Shown in pieces: positions 38,101 to 41,233 of a stretch of DNA of 41,233 bases (position 1 is its first letter; every line of letters begins with the position of its first letter). This DNA is from Bryobacter sp. CoA8 C33. GTDB taxonomy: Bacteria > Acidobacteriota > Terriglobia > Bryobacterales > Bryobacteraceae. The position numbers and the translations under genes were made by a program. The stretch is from NCBI GenBank assembly GCA_019931185.1, contig JAINDK010000016.1, positions 1 through 41,233 on the forward strand, written 5' to 3'. Under the pieces are notes generated by a model that was given only the letters and a program-made list of their open reading frames with translations, made no database searches and was not told the DNA's origin.

Positions 38101-39245
38101 ATATTCTTGCGATCTTTGGAACGGGACTCGGAGCAGCTGCCAGCACAACCGCCGTATTGATCGGGGGTGTACGGGTTGTGCCGTCGTATGCGGGAGACGC
38201 ACCGGGACTTGCGGGAGTCAATCAGGTGAATTTCACGGTTCCCGCGGGACTGGCACAAGGATCGGCTACCGTGTCGCTGATCGTGGGAGAAAGCACAAGC
38301 AGAGCGGTAACCATATCTATTGCGGGGAGCGCCCCTCCCCCCCCTGTATCAAACGCGGGGTTGAGGGATGAGACGATCACCGTCAATGGAGTCCAGCGCC
38401 GGTACCTTGTCCATGTACCGGAGAACCTCGGCAGTGGGCCACAGGCGATTGTTCTCGTGCTGCATGGAGGGGGAGGAGAGGGTGTGGGAGTGTCTGAGCG
38501 GGGCAGGCATCCGTTATCGGTCTTTCGGGATGTGGCGGACCGCGAGAAGTTCATAGTGGTTTACCCCGAGGGCAGAACAGGGACGGATGGCAACCCCAAT
38601 TGGAACGATTGCCGTTCGGACAATCGCACGGTCAGCTCCGCCGATGACGTTGCGTTTCTGGCCGCGTTGATTGAAAAGCTTCGCGACGAATTCCGGGTGA
38701 CACGTTCGCAGGTTTTCATAGCGGGCGGGTCCAACGGGGGTCAAATGACGCAATCGTTCGCCTTGCTGCGGCCGGAAATGATCGCAGCTATTGCAACAGG
38801 AGGCGCCAATCTGCCGCAGAACCCCAAGCCTGGCAGTTGTACGAGCCCGGCCAGTGTTGCGATACCCGCGTTGATGATACATGGAACAAGCGATCCGGCC
38901 ATGCCATACGGGGGAGGTTGTGTGGTGAATCAGGGAGGGGCTTGCAACCGGGGGCTAGTGATCTCGGCGGAAGAGACGGTAAAGCGATGGTTGCAGAGAA
39001 ACGGGCTTTCTAGCGTGCAAGCAGTGCAGACCGTGGTGGACATCGACTCGCGGGATGCGGGCCCGGCCAATCGCTTTCAGTACCGGGGGCCAGCTCCTTT
39101 TGAATGGTGGAGGTTGGATGGGGCGGGTCATACTATTCCGAGCGTGAAGGTGCGGGTTCAGCCCTCGCCGGCATCGGGACGTCAGAACAACGATATCGAG
39201 TTCGCCGAGGTAGCCTGGGCTTTCTTTCGTGGACTTCTGCCGTAG
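35181..39245 (+). CDS. Secreted fusion: carboxylesterase - YVTN propeller - TIGR03437 - PHB-depolymerase-like esterase
   Basis: This 1354-residue protein has a signal peptide (MRAIFFVTVQAMMLIGNMLA) and four parts. Residues about 38-490 form a type B carboxylesterase: GIPYAAAP, oxyanion HGGAF (131-135), SEDCLSLNIWTP, nucleophile Ser219 in GSSAG (usual GESAG), probable Glu355 and His410 in ADHGASLPYTFG. Residues about 497-850 form a YVTN propeller with repeated VTVIDGETNRILA-type strands. Residues about 852-1055 resemble TIGR03437 (YSLFGSNLG, GQVNF, ILAIFGTGLG). Residues about 1061-1354 form a second esterase of the PHB-depolymerase/feruloyl-esterase type: VLVLHGGG, Ser1184 in GGSNGG, Asp1238 in HGTSDPAMPY and His1317 in GAGHTIP. 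Both triads look complete. GAGGA lies upstream of the ATG. Base use is less G-skewed than neighbours, which suggests separate origin. The substrate is unknown. Confidence 0.9.
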   Translation: MRAIFFVTVQAMMLIGNMLAQTSVESSAGSGIENSPSLVAETEQGQVRGVMQGNVVTFRGIPYAAAPTGGRRWLPPEPAAKRSAVLEAQAFGPACPQPTYPGITATSEDCLSLNIWTPSVSGNYPVLFWIHGGAFVQNWGGNRLTDGAALAGRGVVVVTINYRLGVMGIFAHPALSAERPAGPLGNFALMDQLAALRWVQKNIAQFGGNPGNVTISGSSAGATSSLFLMTVGSAGGLFQKVIVQSGGAREGVISLAAEENAGSSFGTQLRVPSGASAATATALRALSAATITNTNGLWESAANPPLSTKPIIDDRPTSSADDANAIIRQEPYDAFVPGGPILKPVAFLIGSTDGESCGRSCPEGPLSSVAARGVFTSDLSRAQAVAATGAKTYLYYFRFVPGKSGESADHGASLPYTFGTTPQQDPETVRITNLMMDYWVSFLQNGVPASASGPSWPAYNAEDPKSMVFSNSDEGGVSVLKVVPESTPLPPKPTATEVLTVETTIPLPSAPHALYYNPSENKVYSANVDANSVTVIDGETNRILANVALPKGPRAFGHDPGNSRIYVASYFDNKVSVLDAKTERILATLPSGEAPRDFVYNPLDRKMYVVNEESNNVTVINTDRMEVITTVPVGAAPRVLSYNRANNTIYVANSQSSTITVIDGRTNSVIATVNVGRIPKSIALNTQDSKVYVSNFGSNSVTIIDAATNQVRRTITTGKGPSELFYDSVRNLVYCALIADPGPNKSTDSVIVIDGRSDETVKTIQAEDEPMAFESLTSPHLLFWLNEWSDSISVLNGVSSDVLQVLKIGRQPVDLVINPAQKRLYAGNGLGKSITVLRCANSSYCGEAITTLPQLSGVTNAAGGGAGILTPNAHYSLFGSNLGSTQGAVSIYDSAGRERSGVVVFTSAGQVNFRTPSDLPLGAAVIVFTREDGATATLSATTVAADPGILAIVFATGSNANQPPTSARPARAGDILAIFGTGLGAAASTTAVLIGGVRVVPSYAGDAPGLAGVNQVNFTVPAGLAQGSATVSLIVGESTSRAVTISIAGSAPPPPVSNAGLRDETITVNGVQRRYLVHVPENLGSGPQAIVLVLHGGGGEGVGVSERGRHPLSVFRDVADREKFIVVYPEGRTGTDGNPNWNDCRSDNRTVSSADDVAFLAALIEKLRDEFRVTRSQVFIAGGSNGGQMTQSFALLRPEMIAAIATGGANLPQNPKPGSCTSPASVAIPALMIHGTSDPAMPYGGGCVVNQGGACNRGLVISAEETVKRWLQRNGLSSVQAVQTVVDIDSRDAGPANRFQYRGPAPFEWWRLDGAGHTIPSVKVRVQPSPASGRQNNDIEFAEVAWAFFRGLLP

Positions 39246-39387
39246 AGGTAACCCAAGAATTCCGATCTGACAATGTCCATCATGGATTGAAGATGCCCGG
39301 CCTTGATGGAGGGGCCAATTGTCCGCGGAGGGAATGGCGATAGGCTGGGCTTGGTGGCGGTCCATTAACGGGTAAGGCATGAATGAT

Positions 39388-39416
39388 TTGACGGCGGGAG
39401 CCGAGGTCAGTAAATT
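39388..39416 (+). promoter_or_regulatory. Putative promoter of tRNA-Pro
   Basis: TTGACG (39388-39393) and TAAATT (39411-39416) are separated by exactly 17 bases. Transcription would begin near 39423, giving a 5' leader of about 55 nt to be removed by RNase P. The rest of 39246-39477 shows no gene. Confidence 0.55.
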
Positions 39417-39477
39417 GTGGTTTTTGCTTCCATCGTGAGATGCGGTAGAGGAGAGATGGTTTAAAGTAGAAGAATGT

Positions 39478-39554
39478 CGGGGCGTAGCGCAGCCTGGTAG
39501 CGCACCTGCCTTGGGCGCAGGGGGTCGCCGGTTCAAATCTGGCCGCCCCGACCA
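39478..39554 (+). tRNA. tRNA-Pro (anticodon UGG)
   Basis: The acceptor stem CGGGGCG (39478-39484) pairs with CGCCCCG (39544-39550), followed by A and an encoded CCA. The D-arm GCGCAGCCTGGTAGCGC, the anticodon stem CCTGC/GCAGG with loop CTTGGGC (anticodon TGG) and the T-arm GTTCAAATC are all in place, and the length with CCA is 77 nt. It reads proline codons CCN, mainly CCA/CCG. Confidence 0.97.
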
Positions 39555-39582
39555 AAAATCCTGAAGGAAATGAGTTGGCGTG

Positions 39583-39613
39583 GGGCCGGAGATTCGGCCC
39601 TTTTGCCTTTTTT
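39583..39613 (+). terminator. Rho-independent terminator after tRNA-Pro
   Basis: The stem GGGCCG (39583-39588) pairs with CGGCCC (39595-39600) around a 6-base loop, followed by TTTTGCCTTTTTT. It lies 28 bases after the tRNA and should end its transcript. Confidence 0.8.
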
Positions 39614-39756
39614 GATTTGCTGTTTGGTAGGGGTGTGGAGGGATAAGATCGGCGAATTTGCGTGTTGGGCCGGGGCGAGGGTTAAGGGATGGGGATTTCG
39701 TTGCTGTCGCGGCTGTTGAGGTGGAGGATGGTGAGGGGAGGTTGAGTATCGATTTG

Positions 39757-39790
39757 GAGCGGCGCGGTTGTAGCGCCGCTCTTTTGGTTT
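39757..39790 (+). terminator. Second rho-independent terminator-like hairpin
   Basis: The 9-bp stem GAGCGGCGC (39757-39765) pairs with GCGCCGCTC (39773-39781) around a 7-base loop, followed by TTTTGGTTT. It faces right, the wrong way for the PEP-CTERM gene on the minus strand, and no gene lies between it and the tRNA terminator. Either it ends an unrecognised small transcript from about 39614-39756 or it blocks antisense reading into the PEP-CTERM gene. Confidence 0.6.
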
Positions 39791-39809
39791 CGGCAGGGGA
39801 GTGGAACGC

Positions 39810-41006
39810 CTAGCTGTGCCGGTGGCGGATAAGAAGTAAAGTAAAGGCTGAGAGGATCAGGAGGACGGTGCCGGGTTCGGGGACTTCCGGGGAGGCGGTG
39901 GGGTTCAGAACGAAGGAAGTGAGCGCGTTGTTGTACTCCCCGATACCGAAGATCTGACCATTGTCATTAATTCCAACAAGGGCGTCCCGGAAAGCGTCGA
40001 AGGGTCTCCAGCCAGAAGAGTTAGTAATCAGCGGGAAGAGTTCGTCGAAGGCGCCGCCGGAGAAGATGCCCAGGCGGGAGGCTAAGTTACCGATGGCTTG
40101 GCCGTGGCGGTTGAGACCGAAAACCTTCTCCGTATTCAAAAACGGGCCCGGGCCATTGTACAGGGGAAGATTATCCGTTCCGTTGAATAAATACAGTTTG
40201 TTGGAGAAGGTGGCAAAGTCAAGATAAACACTGGCAAATTGACCCGAGGAATTGAGGTACTGGCCTCCGTTCAAGCCCATGCCAGAAGGAAAGGGGATTT
40301 CTTTCCAGGATTTGGTGGCGGGGTCATACAGAATCTGGCCAGTAGGGGGGCCGGGAAAGGCGCGATTCGCTATGGCGAGGATCTTGCCCTGTTCGTTAAT
40401 GGAAGTGACCACCAACTGAGATACATCAGAAAACGGAAGGGGAATTACCGTGAAAGACTGATCAAAAAGATTATAACGGAAGGCGGAGACAACACCGTTT
40501 GCGATGTGCTGGCCTACGATGTCACCTTCTGAGTTGAAGGCGATGGGATAGGGAGGGAAGACAGCATTGGCATTGTTCGGATCGGCAATCGTGATTTCGG
40601 AGGCGACGCCGTTTTCCCAACGGGTGATGCGCGGAACTACCGATGGGGGGAAGTTGGGGTCGAACGGATTCGGCATGAAAACGTTGGTGAAGCCTACCGC
40701 AGAGCCGTCTTTGAGGGTAGTGGAGACATAAGATTGAGAGCCGGCCACTAAGGGCGAGAGGCTCAGGAGGCTGAAGATGTCTCCGGAAAGTGTGCCGATG
40801 GCGGGGCTGCCGGTTGGAGTAACGATACCGCCCAGATAAGGAGTGTTGTTTACTGGAGTGATATTGAAGCCACCAGGAGGACCTATCAGGAAAGTCGCAC
40901 CCGGCTGAGAGCTATCAACAAGGGGTTGGATAGTGTAGGAAGTAGCTGAGAAAAGTAAGAAACTGAACAAATTGACAAGAAATACACGGGTGATTAAAGT
41001 CGCCAT
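39810..41006 (-). CDS. PEP-CTERM sorted secreted protein
   Basis: This 398-residue protein has an N-terminal signal peptide (VFLVNLFSFLLFSATSYT) and a C-terminal sorting tail: VPEPGT, then a hydrophobic helix (VLLILSAFTLLLI) and a basic end (RHRHS). PEP-CTERM tails are cut by exosortase (EpsH/XrtA type) and used to place proteins on the outer surface or into the exopolysaccharide matrix. The body has HAF-like repeats around PIAFNSEGDIVGQHIANG, SINEQGKILAIANRAFP, NRHGQAIGNLASRLG and GINDNGQIFGIGEYN, common in such proteins. No exosortase gene is in the window. Base use is less G-skewed than most neighbours. Confidence 0.88.
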   Translation of the reverse strand: MATLITRVFLVNLFSFLLFSATSYTIQPLVDSSQPGATFLIGPPGGFNITPVNNTPYLGGIVTPTGSPAIGTLSGDIFSLLSLSPLVAGSQSYVSTTLKDGSAVGFTNVFMPNPFDPNFPPSVVPRITRWENGVASEITIADPNNANAVFPPYPIAFNSEGDIVGQHIANGVVSAFRYNLFDQSFTVIPLPFSDVSQLVVTSINEQGKILAIANRAFPGPPTGQILYDPATKSWKEIPFPSGMGLNGGQYLNSSGQFASVYLDFATFSNKLYLFNGTDNLPLYNGPGPFLNTEKVFGLNRHGQAIGNLASRLGIFSGGAFDELFPLITNSSGWRPFDAFRDALVGINDNGQIFGIGEYNNALTSFVLNPTASPEVPEPGTVLLILSAFTLLLIRHRHS

Positions 41007-41015
41007 TTGGGGGGT

Positions 41016-41044
41016 AGGCTATCAATGGAGGATAGCACTGTCAA
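41016..41044 (-). promoter_or_regulatory. Putative promoter of the PEP-CTERM gene
   Basis: On the minus strand a perfect TTGACA (41039-41044) is followed after 17 bases by TAGCCT (41016-41021), which keeps the first two and last bases of a -10. The ATG begins 9 bases further on, so the leader would be two or three bases. No ribosome binding site precedes the ATG. Confidence 0.4.
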
Positions 41045-41067
41045 TCGCGAAAGGTACTGGTGTGTCG

Positions 41068-41113
41068 TTAGCACGCTAGTTGTCCGGTGGAATTAACACG
41101 CTAGTTGTCCGGT
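41068..41113 (+). repeat. Tandem 21-bp repeats at an insertion-sequence left end
   Basis: TTAGCACGCTAGTTGTCCGG(T) at 41068-41088 and TTAACACGCTAGTTGTCCGG(T) at 41093-41113 differ at one base and recur with a 25-bp period. They lie just before a transposase start, as expected for the terminal transposase-binding sites of an insertion sequence. The true tip of the element is probably within about 41060-41070. Confidence 0.75.
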
Positions 41114-41140
41114 CCCAACCGGGAGGGCGACGCTGGCGTA

Positions 41141-41233
41141 GTGGAAACGATCCAGATGTTGCCCGCCCGAGAAACGGAGCGGATGATGAAACTACAAGAC
41201 GTGATCTTGAAGGCGATCGCGAAGAAGATCACC
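41141..41233 (+). CDS. Transposase N-terminus (partial), ISNCY-like
   Basis: A GTG at 41141 (in-frame ATG at 41156) opens 31 codons to the window end, including ETERMMKLQDVILKAIAKKI. This matches my recollection of the N-terminal helix-turn-helix of ISNCY-type transposases, which usually continues with a WxxAAEIIG motif beyond the window edge. Assignment to IS family is by recalled pattern and is tentative; transposase identity is supported by the terminal repeats just upstream. Confidence 0.65.
   Translation, partial: METIQMLPARETERMMKLQDVILKAIAKKIT

Larger units (their letters stand above)
41060..41233 (+). mobile_element. Left end of an insertion sequence (ISNCY-like), runs off the window
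   Basis: The segment begins with the paired 21-bp terminal repeats and continues into the first codons of a transposase. The right end and any target-site duplication lie outside the window. It inserted about 55 bp upstream of the PEP-CTERM start and close to that gene's putative promoter. Confidence 0.65.

Overview
The window looks like chromosomal DNA of an acidobacterium close to the Solibacter/Bryobacter group. This is inferred from family content, not from any search. It carries two proteins ending in or containing the TIGR03437-type domain typical of that group, a very long Oar-like TonB-dependent receptor with an N-terminal carboxypeptidase-regulatory domain, FG-GAP/CRTAC1-like and YVTN propeller proteins, a DUF1080 protein and a PEP-CTERM protein. 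Coding strands are strikingly rich in G (GGG for Gly, CGG for Arg, NNG third positions), so nearly every gene has a long open but meaningless antisense frame.

Layout. 1-918 is a decayed region: a perfect 21-bp inverted repeat, a broken MerB-like (alkylmercury lyase family) gene and a short orphan C-terminus. 919-4949 is a minus-strand run of four overlapping or closely spaced genes: FG-GAP protein, TPR protein, ABC-2 export permease, D-lactate dehydrogenase. 4972-6773 (plus) holds an adenosine-specific kinase family protein and O-acetylhomoserine sulfhydrylase (metY), meeting a small zinc-ribbon protein (minus). 7125-14194 (plus) is a CpaE/TadZ-like ATPase, a LACTB-like serine hydrolase, a DUF4097 protein and a 1288-residue hybrid sensor kinase. 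14121-17163 (minus) is RNase J followed by a GlcD-type FAD oxidase. 17202-19596 holds a DUF1080 protein, a DUF433 antitoxin with a truncated DUF5615 toxin, and a MerR regulator translationally coupled to an alkyltransferase-like protein. 19579-27684 holds the TonB receptor (minus), a TolC-like protein and a YVTN/TIGR03437 protein. 27700-30545 is a probable operon of a lipoprotein, a geranylgeranyl-reductase-family flavoprotein and hemL. 30527-34284 holds a YtcJ-like amidohydrolase (minus), a MauE/DoxX-thioredoxin fusion and a class III aminotransferase whose N-terminus is out of frame with its ATG. 34285-35180 is gene-poor. 35181-39245 encodes a secreted four-module protein with an esterase at each end. 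Then come tRNA-Pro(UGG), two terminators, a PEP-CTERM protein (minus) and the left end of an insertion sequence that runs off the window.

The most unusual items are the double-esterase/propeller fusion (35181-39245), the MerR-ATL pair behind a 19-bp-spacer promoter that should give a leaderless mRNA (18364-19596), two genes whose starts look disrupted by a one-base slip (10284-10328 and 33086-33187), and the decayed remnants (MerB-like gene, toxin). No CRISPR array, phage or complete defence system was found. All functions are read from motifs by eye; no database search was run.
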